Assembly: GCA_022925895.1 (NCBI GenBank)
Contig: JAKSYS010000127.1
Coordinates: forward strand, 48,389-112,388
DNA length: 64,000 nucleotides
Direction of reading: 5' to 3'
Source of the DNA: Fragilaria crotonensis
Taxonomy: Eukaryota; Bacillariophyta; Fragilariophyceae; Fragilariales; Fragilariaceae
The notes under the pieces were generated by a model. The model had not been told where the DNA came from. It saw only the letters and a program-made list of their open reading frames with translations, and ran no database searches. The first letter of the stretch is position 1. Each line of letters opens with the position of its first letter. Below are positions 42,501-54,700 of the stretch, piece after piece. The position numbers and the translations under genes were made by a program.

Positions 42501-44565
42501 TGTGCCACGGGTACATTTCGTGAGCTGATGTTGAATAGAGATATGGATCCAACGGATCGATAAAGCTATCACTTCCCGATGAAACGCTTCGATACTTAAT
42601 GGCGCGTTGTTGCAATTTTTCATGTCGTCGTCTCCTGGCGCGTGAGTCCTCGGAAACATCACGACCCAGTTCAACATCACCATCATTGAGATTCATCATC
42701 TCGTCGTTGTCATCATCTTCTGAAAAGGATGCTCCTCGCCTGGCATGAATGATTGTTGGTGGTGCTGCTTCTCGATCTTGTTTTTGGCGATACGAGTGTC
42801 GCACCATCCGTACCACAATGGCACAACCAATCAAAAACACGGCAGTCCCCAAAACCACAAGAGCACCAATGGCCACACTGGACATGCCACCTGGATCACT
42901 GGCACCAGAAATGAATGGATCACTGTTGGCAGTATCATTATTCGTAGTAGAAGTCGTGGTTGGTGTAATGGTACCATCTCCTTTCTGGTGGTTGTTTGGA
43001 TGGTGATGGTGACAGTGTTGGTGCGTTTGTGGACGGTCCTGTTTCAGAAGGAACGACACCCAATACGGTCGTGGTCGAATCGGGATTGATTTCCGCAATC
43101 AGTCGTTGCAAGTATCCATCTTCAATTGCATCATTAATGGCAATCGAGGCATCTTCAATACTAGTACCGTTAGGAACGGATACGCGTATCGTCACATCCC
43201 GACACTCGTGTGTCAAGGTGATGGAGGATGGACACGAAACAGTTGTTTCATTCACAATTTGAGCTGTTTGTCGATTGGTATCTGTACTTTCCTGTTGTTG
43301 TCGCCGCCGCTGCAACCATCGTCGCCACGATTGCTGTTGTAGTCGTTGTCGTAATGATCCTTGGAGAAGAGTCAACGCTTGCACAATTTCCATTCGATAG
43401 GCCACACTCCATTCTTGTGTTTTTCGTAATGCAATTCGCATTCTGCTTTCAACCTCTGACGTGGATGGAGAGGGCGAAGGCGTACTTGGTTCAGGTGATG
43501 TGGATGTTGTTGTCGTTGTTGTTGGGATTGCAGATGGTCCAAACGTGATTGATGGAGTCGATGAAGTAACAGATGGAAGTATAGATGGAGGTATTGACGG
43601 AGTCGTTGAAGTAGCAATGGATGGAATCGATGTAGTAGGAGGTGATGACGGAACATTGGATGCAGCAATGGATGGAGATCTTGACTTGGTAATCGATGGA
43701 GTAGGTGATGGTTGTGTTGAGGTGACAATGGATGGACTCGTCGACAATGCTATTGAGGAGGAAAGGATGGTGCCTCGGATGGTTCTGTTGTTGGAAGCGG
43801 TATAGGACCCCACGGCATCCAACGTATTGTTGGTGCGTTTGATGGCACTGACGTGTCGTCGGCTGGTGGTACTGGATTTGGAGTGATGTATTCGAAGGAT
43901 GATGGCTCATGTGGTTGTTGTTGTTGTTGTGGCGATGGCTCGTTAGTGGGCTCGTTGGTTGGTTCTGGAGTATCAAAGACTGTAAACGATGGTATTGTAA
44001 ATGGCGCCAGGAAGAATCCTCGCGATGGACTCGAGGATGGATAGTAGTCTTCCACAGCTGTCTCTGTCAAGCGACAAATGAAATATAATAGAGTTTCATC
44101 CTTCCGAGCTTCCTTGAGATCAATGTGGGCATTATCATCAGAACAACAATCGTCGTCGTCATCTCCATATTCGTGACACAAACATGCAAGATAATTAAAT
44201 CTCATGGAGAGTGAGAGTGGTGATTCATCAATGTCGTCAGGTAATCCCAAAAGATGTGAAAATTCTAAAAACTCCATGGAATCAATACGCCCATCATCAT
44301 TCTTATCGGCTTGTTCGAGTTTTTGGAAACAATCTGGTGGATAATCCAGGTCAGGTGAACCCTTGGGTGACTTCCTTGTGGCAATCGAGTTTGCAAATGT
44401 CGGTTCTTGTCCAAAGTGCTGTACTGCTCCTGGCAATGGAATTGACGCAGGCGTTGCTGCTGCAGCTGCTGTTACAGGCATCCATAATAAAACCAGAACA
44501 GCATAAGTGACGACCAACCGACCTGATGTCGACACGAACCAGTTGTGATGGAACCAGCTGTTCAT
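39542..44565 (-). CDS. EF-hand, Ser/Thr/Pro-rich, single-pass membrane protein with long acidic tail (five frame segments)
   Basis: I read five consecutive minus-strand frames as one gene. Start ATG 44565: signal/membrane segment at residues 14-36, then an EF-hand with a canonical loop DKNDDGRIDSME at 87-98 and a second degenerate one. A Pro/Thr/Ser linker follows, and a Ser-Pro-rich region after a shift near 43757. Then comes an ectodomain with Cys residues (VSCPSSITLTHECRDVTIRV), and after a shift near 42982 a membrane helix (SVAIGALVVLGTAVFLIGCAIVV) and an acidic Ser/Asp tail. Two more shifts (about 42107 and 41342) lead to the rest of the tail, with three roughly 70-residue repeats (PLPGAVVA..G type) and three DSFSDxxxRQ motifs. 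Calcium sensing at the surface with a large cytosolic tail is inference. If the shifts are real, this is a pseudogene. Confidence 0.6.
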
Positions 44566-45351
44566 GTCGTTCCTTCTGTCATACATATATAATGGTACAG
44601 TTGTACTCCAGTAATAGTACTGTACAATTCGTTGGTGCTCTATCAATGACGAATACTGTGAATGATTGCAACCTCGCACCAAGTCATGCACACAAGTTGG
44701 CGCAAGGCACAAGACAGCACACTTGCACAGGAGAAAGGTTTGTTGGTGTTGTTGTTGGTTTGTCGTGTTCGTACTCTCTCTAGAGAGTAAATTAGTTCGT
44801 CTTCTTGGTCTTGGCGAATCGAACACTAACTCACACACACGAACTGCGAAGGTAAAAGGAGGATGTTTGAATACAGAAATCTACACTATATTGCGTATAT
44901 GCTTTTTTAGACCAGTGGACAAAATAATCATTGACATCATACATTGGACAAGAGTACATAGACACATTTGAAACTTGAAGTGTCTGCCTTTTGTACGTCA
45001 CGTTCCACAATTCCATCCACCAAAAATTCATCGCGTTTCGAGCGCTAAGTAAAATCGATTTCACACGATTATCGGTTTAGCACGGTTGACCAGTTCCATA
45101 TCCCAAACATAGGTTGATTTAAAACATCAGGCCATGAATATTAGCTTAAGAATGCATCAAGTTTTGAAACTATTTTTGTATTGTTGGAAGTTGGAATTCA
45201 GCATATCGTCCGTGCCAATCTGTCGCGTCGAAACAGTATACGTACTCTGTACGTATACTGCATACAGACTACAGTACCAGTACATTCATAGTTTAATCCT
45301 GTGCTACCAGTAGCTTACTCGTACTTGTACTGTCATACCGTGGAACCACGA
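44566..45351. other. Intergenic region
   Basis: No gene seen. It separates the minus-strand EF-hand gene from the 3' end of the FAD enzyme gene, which is also minus strand. CGTATACTG words are repeated near 45238-45275. Confidence 0.35.
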
Positions 45352-46876
45352 TCATTCAGACAGATCCGAATCCGAATCGCTTGTTGTTGTTCCGTCGTCA
45401 CTGTCTGTCTCCTCCTCCTCCTCCTCCTCATCATCATCATCATCATTGTAGGAGTAACGGAGAACATCAAATGGATTGCGCATCACATTGGCTACTTCTT
45501 CGTCACGGAGCCAAGACCGGAGGTTCAAGGCATTGGTGACAATTTGAGCAGCACGACGCATGCCAGCAACATTGGCAGCACCCGGTCCGACATTGAGACT
45601 TCCCAATCCTCCCACGACAAACAATTTATCAGTCCATTCCAAATCATCCGATAGCTTGGGATACCCGCCAATGACTTCCACGGGCCATCGTCGGAGGAGG
45701 TTCTGACACAGAGTGCTCTGGGTACAATCGGGACTCACACCACATGCAAGAACAATCACATCAAACATCATGGTGGTTTTTCCTTCTTGCTGTTGTCCAA
45801 GATCAACCAACATGGATCCGCTTTCTGTAGTGCCCTGATACACAACGTCGCCAACAACACATTGGAGTCGCTTCCTCACCTGTGTCATGTACATTCGTGG
45901 GACACTACCACCACCGCGACTGGTTCGCAAGGTCATCAATCGTTGAGAATAGTCATCGTGATTGTAAAAGTCAGCCATACATTTCGTACTGGACCTCCAA
46001 TCAAACCAATCCAGGGACAAATCAAAATGTCGTTCTGTGAGAGGTCGACGACTGCAAAGTGTGACCACCATCCTGGTATTACCACTGCTACTGCTACCAC
46101 TACTACAGCATTTCAGAGCAGCCTGTACTGCTGTAAGCCCACCACCCACAACCAGCACACGAGTGATTGGTTTCGTCGTCTGGTTCTTGGGATTTCTTTG
46201 GTTCGAAAGAAGTAGGGAATCAAGTTGAGTCCATGAGATCACGTTTGGTGCATTCTTGAGGCCATCAGGGATAGATGGATATCCAACAACTCCTGTAGCA
46301 AGGATGACAGCTTTCGCTCCGACAAAGTTTCCACTTTCAAGCATGACGTGAAAGAACTCTTCGTCCTCGTCATTGTCCGATTCTTTTGATATGTCAACGA
46401 CTGAATCGCAGATATAGCCGTGTGGGAGTCGCTTCGTCATGTCATCACAAAAATCAAGAAAAGGCTTGCTGTCGGGAGCTTCCAGAGTCCCACCTGGGTC
46501 TGTCCAAGAGGTATCAAGGATGCCATGTCCCCGCAGCCAGATTCGATCAATTCAGAACTTCGTCCGTGACGTGTGGCAAAGGCAAGGAGTGCGTTCGAGT
46601 CAAACAGATCAGGATGAGCCAAGGCGGGAGACCTTAATACTGTTATACCCAAGGTTGAAAAGTGTTGCCGCCATTGAGTCATCCACTGAGGGCTTGATCA
46701 ATCACTGCAACACGCTGCTTCTTCTTCTTTTTCCTTGCACCGCAAGGACAGTGTTTCTCGGCTCGTAGTTTTTGAGCTTCTGTTAACGTATCGTACGAGT
46801 ACTGCTCTTGAATACCAGAAAGGCAAGCTAGACCTGCTGGTCCGGAACCAACAATCACAACATCAAAATGAATCAT
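45352..46876 (-). CDS. FAD/NAD(P)-dependent oxidoreductase, two frameshifts
   Basis: Start ATG 46876. An FAD-binding Rossmann motif lies directly at the N-terminus (VVIVGSGPAGLACL, residues 6-19). A second dinucleotide motif is RVLVVGGGLTAVQAAL, and ATGVVGYPSIPDGL precedes it. Near the end VVGGLGSLNVGPGAANVAGMRRAA is a second FAD-contact region. The middle (SRRPLTERHFDLSLDWFDW) resembles lysine/ornithine N-monooxygenase-like flavoproteins of the Pyr_redox family. The tail is an unusual run of Asp and Glu. The reading frame shifts at about 46680 and about 46505, each explained by one missing base, so the domain is in three pieces. Cytosolic; substrate unknown. Confidence 0.75.
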
Positions 46877-49452
46877 GCTCCGCCTTTATAAGCTGATTTG
46901 CAATATCCAAGTAGTATAATGTGTGCAATGCCAATGAGCAGGAACGGCCTTGTTATAAATGAGCTCCACAATCGAATATGTCCTAGAGTAGTAGTTGAGG
47001 CCTACGGGTGACGCCACAGGCCTCAAAAATGACCCACTCGCGGTGGTAAAAGGTACTCCAGTATCATACAAGTATGTACAGCATGTACAGATATGATCTC
47101 CTTGCTGATACTCGCGGATTGGAGAACCAATGATATGAGTGTGTCAGTTGTGCCCACAGAATGCGACCATTTTTTTGAACACCTCTACTACGGTAGTCGT
47201 ATTCCAGACTCTACTAGTAGCCGTAGGTATGCCACTCTCTAGAGAGTATTTCTGTGCTCTATCGCATTCCATGTGTATCGTACTCTATCGCCATACCGAT
47301 AGTAGCTAGAATACGTACGTTTCAGAACAGACATAATCCGCGTACTGTCGTACCACTACATATACTACTAACGATAGGCCTTTTGATATCGAGGCAATAC
47401 AAGAGTACGGTACAGTAGTATCACGGTACGAGGTATAGGCCTTTCAACATCGGTACCTACCTGGTACCGGATCGGCGCTCCCATCGGTGCCTTCATCTTA
47501 CTTGAAATAGAAGTTAATGGTGTGTGGCGCACAATCAACCCGTCTCCTCAATCTTCAGGGTCCATCCTTCTCCTTTGCTACCAATGAATGGGCTGATCTC
47601 ACTCAAATTGTAATGAATACCAGCAATGAACACAGCATCACTTACACGCAAAGAATACAAACAACTAGTACTGCTGCAAAACTCAGCAATACAACAAATT
47701 GGAATCGCTACACTAATCTTGGCTACTATGATGCTATTCCGGAAGGTCCTATGTTTGATCTTGAATGTCACCAGATGTCAACTAATCTGATCAAGTTGCA
47801 TCATATCTTTGGTGCAATTTTCTCTTGGACCATGACAGCATGGACATACCATTTCTTCTTCTGCATGAATGCTGGACAACAAAACTCTCAACAATACCTC
47901 AAAATCAATGATCTGGAGATGCTTGAAATGAATACCTTTCATTATCATTGAAAGACCTTACCTTCAATGTTACTATGGCTGATGATCAATCATGCTCCAA
48001 AGATGCAATAACTCCAAACGACACCACCTCGTTCCATATTGAACTAGCTAACAAACTCTTGCCCTCATCAAAAGCTGAGGTCAGGTTCATAGACACCACA
48101 CCACTCATTCCACTCACTATGGCTGAAACTGGCTCTACCTCTGTTTTCAGTGCTAGTACAGAAGAGCCAGCACTCAAGGCATGTAATGCCCAGCCAGTAG
48201 TACGAAAAGACGAACAACAACAGCGCCAAAAAGTTCTGGTTTAAGAGTTCTTTACTAAGTAGCAAGCCATAGCAATCAATAATGCATTTACTAACTGTCT
48301 GAAAACAGTGACCATGCAAATCACCACCGCGTCTCCGACTCGCTCCACCTGCGATCGCGGCAAATAAATCATTGCTGGCTGCATCCTAGCTAATCAAGGC
48401 ACCAACCACCACCCTCTCCACCAATACCTACATTTTCTATGCAGCTATCTCTCTGGCACATCTCCTTCTTCAATATGCTGAGACTCCGCAAAGAACACCC
48501 ATAGTCCAGCATGATACGATGCACCTTGGGATTCAGTGTGGCAAGAAGCACTTGTCATTTCTCTGCCAGGTACTTTCACAATTACACACGGTTTCAGGTA
48601 CGGCATTGTTCCCTCCGTGTCAGATTTTTGGGAGGTGCTACAAGCACAGATTTGATGCCAATTTGAGTTTCACGACACCTATGTTAAATCATTGCACAAC
48701 CAGATTTTGGACAGAAGAATTTTGCAGTAATCGCAGTACCACTACTATAGAACACTCAATAGCAAGTCATTGGGCATCATTGCTGCATATGACCTATGTG
48801 GCTGGTTAATGGTGATCCTGACAGAAATGCCCATCTTCTTTATCCCAGCAAGGAGAACTGTACTGCCATCAGGTGTAACAGTATGTGTCAAACGAGTACT
48901 CCAGTACTGTTGAGAGGACTCGCAATTCGACTTCTAGTAGCATGTCGTTTGATGACGTATTTGGAGTGCCAGCATATAATCGGATCCGATGAGCGATGAG
49001 TATGGAAAATCATCAAAGCTGACAAAACAACACGAAGGTACGGGTGGATGAAAAATCAAAAACAAAATGTACGTACAATACATACCAGCCACAATCTCGT
49101 CGTACAAAAGAATGGGACACTTTTGCTCATAGGGAATGAAATGTCACTTACGTCAGTGCCGAGTGCATATTTATTCGGCTTCCGACATCACTGACACAGT
49201 TGATGTATCACTTGAAAGAACAATCGTCATTTTCCGGATCATCCCTTCTGTTAAATATACAAACGAGGAACGAAGCCTTTATAATTGTAGACATCTATTC
49301 TCCGAACCCCGGACTGCCAGAAAGCAGGAACAGTAAGTTCACGTGAAGAACAAAGAATGCGACAAATCTGACACCATAATTGTGGCAACGATTTCATCAC
49401 CGAGAATCACAAATCGGCACGTACATTTTTAATCAAGCCCAAGAAATCAACA
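46877..49452. other. Long interval without a recognisable gene
   Basis: 47040-47470 is dense in GTAC, TAGTA and TACCGGT words. 47517-48244 has two successive plus-strand open frames (145 and 98 codons) with coding-like but unrecognised sequence (FHIELANKLLPSSKAEVRF). They may be a relic of a mobile-element gene. 48250-49450 shows nothing that I can support. Confidence 0.4.
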
Positions 49453-50106
49453 ATGTATCGATCATGTCAGCGTTTCCCCATCCCCAAGACAATTGAATGG
49501 ATCAATAATGACCATTACATTGTTGCCATCAATGGGAGGGACGAGAATTCAGAGGAAAGTGACGCGAGTCATGGATACGGAAAAAAGGACGCGAAAATGT
49601 TCAAGACAAGAAAAGCTGGCTCCACCGCAGTGCGCACTCGCAAGTCATGCAAGAACATCGATGGCATTCATCATAACATTGGTGAGCTCAATGGACAGCA
49701 TCCAGAAAGAGTCACGAAGAAGAACAAGAATCGTCGACGCGAGCACAAGGGTAGCACACAAGATTTAACAAGCAACAGGCGCTCCAAGGGACGCTCACAC
49801 CAGTCACACAGAAGTAGCGACGTTAATGGGCAAGTTCAAGAGAGGATCACTTCAATCAGCTTCAAGCAAGGCGATTCTGATGTTCAAGAGTGCATGAAAG
49901 CCGAGGACAACGACATGCTCGGTGAGTTTTCTGACGCGACGAGACTGGATCCGAAGAATTTTGAACTTCGACCTCATCCTACAGATAACTCCGATTTACC
50001 GATATCGATGTTAGCAAGCCTTCTTTGCTTGAAGCTTGCTGATGCCATCGAGCAAGGTCTATACTCCTCGGACGACTCAGCCGCGATGGACTGCAGGAAG
50101 AACTAA
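49453..50106 (+). CDS. Hypothetical basic protein
   Basis: 217 residues from ATG 49453. No domain is recognised. The first 45 residues are mixed, 45-130 are strongly basic and low-complexity (KKNKNRRREHKG, RRSKGRSHQSHRSS), and the last 70 are acidic with a short hydrophobic helix (ISMLASLLCLKLADAIEQ). It could be a nucleic-acid-binding protein, or a chance frame. No neighbour helps to define a role. Confidence 0.45.
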   Translation: MYRSCQRFPIPKTIEWINNDHYIVAINGRDENSEESDASHGYGKKDAKMFKTRKAGSTAVRTRKSCKNIDGIHHNIGELNGQHPERVTKKNKNRRREHKGSTQDLTSNRRSKGRSHQSHRSSDVNGQVQERITSISFKQGDSDVQECMKAEDNDMLGEFSDATRLDPKNFELRPHPTDNSDLPISMLASLLCLKLADAIEQGLYSSDDSAAMDCRKN

Positions 50107-50739
50107 AAGCATCTGGACGTTCACCATCGGAATAGCTAAAAATAGCAATGGTTCGTTAGGCACAGCCATCTGTCATTCTCATCTGTGTCGTGCGTCCAAA
50201 GTCTCCTATATAACGTGTTGTTTGGATACGTGCACCCGAATGCAGAACGCAAAGTTACTATGTGTACACGATGCACATGCAACTTCAGTACCAGTCGTAA
50301 ACTGCGCGGATCATCAATCCATCAGTTGAAATCCATGAGTTAATACTTGTTGTGGTCATACCGCGGTACTCCATAACCAGTAGCACTGTACCAAGTAGCA
50401 TAGTGTCTCATGTTCCCGTTCACTTATAGACAGTAGTGGTGCTCAGTTCTCAGTTCTCAGTATGCTACGAAACAAGGGCACCACCGGAGTACTGTCGAGT
50501 ATGGTACTACTATTAATTTAGTATTAAGTGTTCCACTGACACTGGAGTACAAGTACTGTACGCATGAACTACTGGAGTACAGTTCATTATCCCACATATG
50601 CATATGCATATATAGATATATGGTATGGAGACTTCCGTTTTACCGAAGTGTGCTTCAGGATGCTCTGCGTTCGGAGTATTTCGCACTTTCGTCCCTTGCG
50701 GTAATGATACTCCAGTGATCCGAGTACTGTACGTATCTT
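50107..50739. other. AGTAC-rich spacer
   Basis: No gene seen. 50340-50600 is rich in AGTACT and GTACTG words and ends with TATGCATATGCATATA-like sequence near 50595-50612. Confidence 0.35.
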
Positions 50740-50849
50740 GTGGATGACATACGTGGTGTTGGGATTCACACACAAAAAGCGCAAGGACCATGGGATATCC
50801 TCGTGTCGTCGTCCTGCCTTTCCTCCTCTCGCTTCGCTTCAAGTGATGG

Positions 50850-52070
50850 TCTGATAACATCCTCACCAAGCAAGGTAATCTCATTCCCTCGTCTACAGCG
50901 GCTTTCAGTGTCGTTGAGCAACAAAAATGACAAGGATAGTAGCAATCCAAAGAGCGCAAGTAGCAGCCACAATATTCCAATTTGGAAAAAGGCGGCCGCA
51001 CTCGTTTCAAAAACAGCCGCAATGGAGATCAATGCAGATATCAACACCAAGGAAGATAGCAAGGTGCAATTGGTGACATTTTGCGAGTTGGAGTTCCTTC
51101 GGTACTAGCAGAATTGCGTCCACGTTTGCCTTCCCCGGCATTGCCATGCTGCTAGCCTCGTCCATGAACAGCGCAGGTGTCTTTCAAGTCTTGTCGCAGG
51201 ATTCATCACAATTTGTGCAAAACTTTTTGACCGTGGCAGGTCTGCTTTTCAGTATTTTGGTTGGACAGACGTATTATTTCATGTACCAACAGCAAGAAGC
51301 GGTTTACTATGCGCTGTTCAACGAAGTTACGGAGGCAAAATCGTTGGTCGAACAGGTAGCTCTTGTCTGTCAAGGGCGCGGCATGTACACGCAAGTTCTC
51401 AAGTCAATTTCTCAGTATGTCCGTGATGATCTCAAAAATTTACAGGCCGATCCGCTGTCCTGCTTTCCGCTCGTCCCATTGACGATCCCTTGAATCGGTC
51501 ATGTACGACATCGGTCGGCGTCCCTTCCTCGGTCTACGAAACAGTCCGTAGTTTGCGACAGGCACGAGCTGGTCGTTTGGGTGCGTTGCAGCGCAAGTTG
51601 CCGCAAGTGCACATGCTGTTGTTGTGGATTCTGGGCCTCATCGAACTAGTTAGCTTCCCTTATTGGGTGCCGACACAAACAATTGGCGGGTACCGGATTT
51701 TGACAGTCGAGGGTGTCTTGTTTGGTGTCATGACATTTGGAATTGTCATGACCTTGCGGGTAAGTTGGTGAATGAGTTCGACAGTGGTGATGGAAAATGT
51801 AATCTTGCTTTCGAGATTACTCACACACCAAACACCATCGCAGGTGGTCGGAGAATTGTGGCGTCCTGCGGGCGGAGCTTACAATGTCGATGGAGTGCTC
51901 AGAACAATGGTGCGTGGATTGAAGAAGAATTGATGCACGCATGTCGGGTACCAAAGTCTATGCCGCATCGCAAAAGAGACCGTCAAGTCTCATCGAAGTC
52001 AGTGGATCGTCGATTCTGAAGGATGGTGCGCTTCCATCGACTCCGGACGACCTCGTGAAGGTCCGAGGTT
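50850..52070 (+). CDS. DUF4239-like multi-pass membrane protein, frameshifted
   Basis: The core from 51146 reads SSMNSAGVFQVLSQDSSQF, a helix LTVAGLLFSILVGQTYYFM, then a long amphipathic region (NEVTEAKSLVEQVALVCQ). After a shift near 51460 comes SVYETVRSLRQARAGRLGAL and a helix (VHMLLLWILGLIELVSF), then VEGVLFGVMTFGIVMTLR. An intron (51760-51843) follows and the frame continues VVGELWRPAGGAYNVDGVL. The last part (ARMSGTKVYAASQKRP ... to about 52070) needs two further one-base corrections near 51925-51935, where GG seems to have become G. The N-terminal region (about 50850-51145) is also in shifting frames, and I cannot fix the start. DUF4239 is a bestrophin-like integral membrane family of unknown role, and the assignment is by pattern only. 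Confidence 0.6.
51760..51843 (+). other. Predicted 84-nt intron
   Basis: Starts GTAAGTTG after ACCTTGCG and ends CACCATCGCAG. Splicing joins ...TLR to VVGELWRP in frame and avoids the TGA that otherwise ends the frame at 51771. Confidence 0.7.
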
Positions 52071-52559
52071 GATTTGTTCTAGTAGAGATCCGTCGATCCT
52101 GCACGTGATGTTAACCTGATGAGTATAGAATGGCCGAGTATTACCTTGCGGCAATATATTGTAGTAAAGGCACTGTGCAGTAGTACAGGAATTTGACACT
52201 TGTTTGATGTGTCACTAAACTCGAAGGCTGTCCTGTTGGCACCGGTGACGAATGTATTATTATGGAAACTTTATTTCTTGCAGAATGCTATGGCATGAAC
52301 TCAATAATCATGAGAGGGGTCATCATTTACTACCTTGCACCAAACCCGACGACGAGAACGTGACCCATTGTTTGAATACTCTGAAGAGGCGTGCGACTCG
52401 TGCTCAACTTCCTATTTGATTGTTCGGCCAGAGCGGCGGACATCCGATGCACCTTGTTACAGCGAAGACATGCACTAGGACTTGTAACATGATTCCCAAC
52501 GACACGTAGATGGCACCAATGCAGGGTTAATAATCACCGTCATCACATGATTCGTATTA

Positions 52560-52900
52560 TTCCACTGTAGTAGGTTATGCACATGCTTGGACATGGCCTA
52601 AATGACCTCGAACGAAGGATAAGTGGAAACAGCTGTAGTACAAATCCTTTGCGCCGACATAGACCTGATACTCCACTATGCACAGAATAAAACAGCATAA
52701 CATCCCCATAGCGAACGGGGTTAACAATCCCTTGGTTGACAACAACGAAATGCAACAGGGGATTGGAAGCATGATTCCCGACAAAGCGTAGAAATCTTAA
52801 TTTTCTAGAGTAGATCATGTACATCTTTTGACACGTCTTACGCGACCTTGCACGAAGGATACATGGGAACAGCTGGAGTACAATATTCCACAACGCGCAG
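52560..52900. repeat. Two diverged copies of a unit with about 240-bp spacing
   Basis: The block near 52567-52650 (GGACATGGCCTAAATGACCTCG, CGAAGGATAAGTGG, CAGCTGTAGTAC) recurs near 52807-52885 with many substitutions. The minus-strand frame is open across both. Confidence 0.6.
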
Positions 52901-52949
52901 AAAAACAAATGATCCTTGCAGGCGGAGGAATGTAGGGATAATGTCGGGG

Positions 52950-54700
52950 CCCTCTTGAAACGATGTTGTCATGCTTGCTCCGAAAGACCTGAATCATCTT
53001 TGTGTGTCATGACCATCGAGGTCCAGCCAATGTATGCAGCCTCTCAGACTGTACTGCATCAATCTTACAACCTTAGACCATCACTCGGATGACCCAGTCA
53101 TTCCTTGTTATCGTAACAGCCTTCACGTAGATCCTCCGGTTTGTGCTCGCATATTGTAGGCGCAGTTGACCCGGTGTGTGTGTACACCCATGATAGGAAC
53201 GGATACTCTATACTCTTTACCATAGCTCAAATGACCCTTCCCAATCATGATCGTCGCTCGCTATCGTCTCTGAGTTGCATCAACATCAACATATCAACAA
53301 AAGAAATCTTTACAACGGAATCTCAATGAATATGCAGCCTTGATGATGAGCAACAGGTGGTTTCTTTGATAACTCCCACTGATTCTCCTACCTCTCTCGT
53401 CAATGTGACGATGTCTCTGTCGAGTTTTGAGAATCATGTTGGCAAGATAAAGACTGGTGGATGGGAGGGATGCATGTGCAACCCTCTTGTCTTGAAAATC
53501 AAGGTACACTGATTTGCAGTCCATCATGCTCCCCACCATGATTGCGCGTTTTGGATAGGACTCTTTGTATCATGACATTGGCCTTTGAGAGTCGGTGCGA
53601 TGAATCGTTTCTCAGTGACGATTTTCGCGCCGCGTGTCGTTTCTTCGACACGCACATGGGACACGATTCGCCGAATCGCAATGATGGATCCTTTCCTTTG
53701 ACATTTTCATTGTTCAGTACTATTATGAACACTGCACTCTCAAACTCTCTCATCCCGACTGGTTGGTTGTCGCGTCTGTATTTGATGAAGGAGTGATGAT
53801 CGAACAAACGCACCGGAAGAGCAAGGCGATCTGATGGCACCCAAACCTGTCCTTGCATGGAGCCTACTAGCCTCTCGAGCAAATGGAATCCTCTCTCTCG
53901 TCAACATGATATCAACTGAGAGATCCATCAGTGCAAGTGGATCCCCGGCTTTGTGCTTGCAAGACGTATCGGTGCAGTTCATCCTGCAGGAACATGGCCA
54001 TGATAGGAATCGAGCCTCGACAACATTGCTCAAAGGCATCATATCGCTACCACGTTGTACCAATATGAACAGAAACGTTTCTTCCGGAGCCTCAATAAAA
54101 TTACAGCAGCCGTGATGAGAATGAGGTGGTTTTGTTGAAAACCATGACAGTTTAGCCTGTCTCTCTCGTCCATGATTGCCCATTTACATCTTGCCGACTC
54201 TTTCCCTTCCAAGTTGACTCGAGACACCGCAAAAGTCGTGCACAGGCAAATGAAATGGGTGCTCTTGTCCGGTGCTGCTATCCATCGACACCACCTTGAC
54301 GCACACTGCGACAGGTCACGGACGCAAACAACACGACGAAGGCGAGAGCTCATGTGCGTATATTTCATCATATAACAAGTCCTCCAATCTTCCATATTTG
54401 CATGCATTGAATAAGTATTTTGGATGTCATCGCCTACATGAAAGTAATGAAATAAAGGCGCCTCACAACACACAATGATGATTGGAGTTCTGTCGAATTG
54501 ACTTATCCCACTCTGACTTGTGACATGAGAGACAATTTTTCTGCATGATGGTGCAACACTGTCTGTTTGCATCTTCTACTAGAATACGAATCTGTGAGAT
54601 GCATGGTATGGTTGTCACTGGTGGATGGAAGGATGCATTTGCAACCCTAGTCGGGAGGAACATGGTATTTGCAATCCATGCTCCCATGTTCGCATTTTGA
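52950..54700. repeat. Diverged tandem copies of a longer repeat
   Basis: 53142-53400 resembles 53952-54170 (CATGATAGGAA..., then AACAGAAA/ACAAAAGAAA, GATGATGAG, TCTCTCTCGTC). 53455-53540 resembles 54620-54690 (GGTGGATGG, GGATGCAT, GCAACCCT, CATGCTCCC). I see short coding-like frames but no intact gene, so this is a decayed repeated unit of about 0.8-1.2 kb. Confidence 0.55.

Noticed and set aside
43461-43805. Plus-strand Asp-Gly-Val-rich ORF
   Set aside because: Antisense of the Ser-Pro-Thr region of the EF-hand gene.
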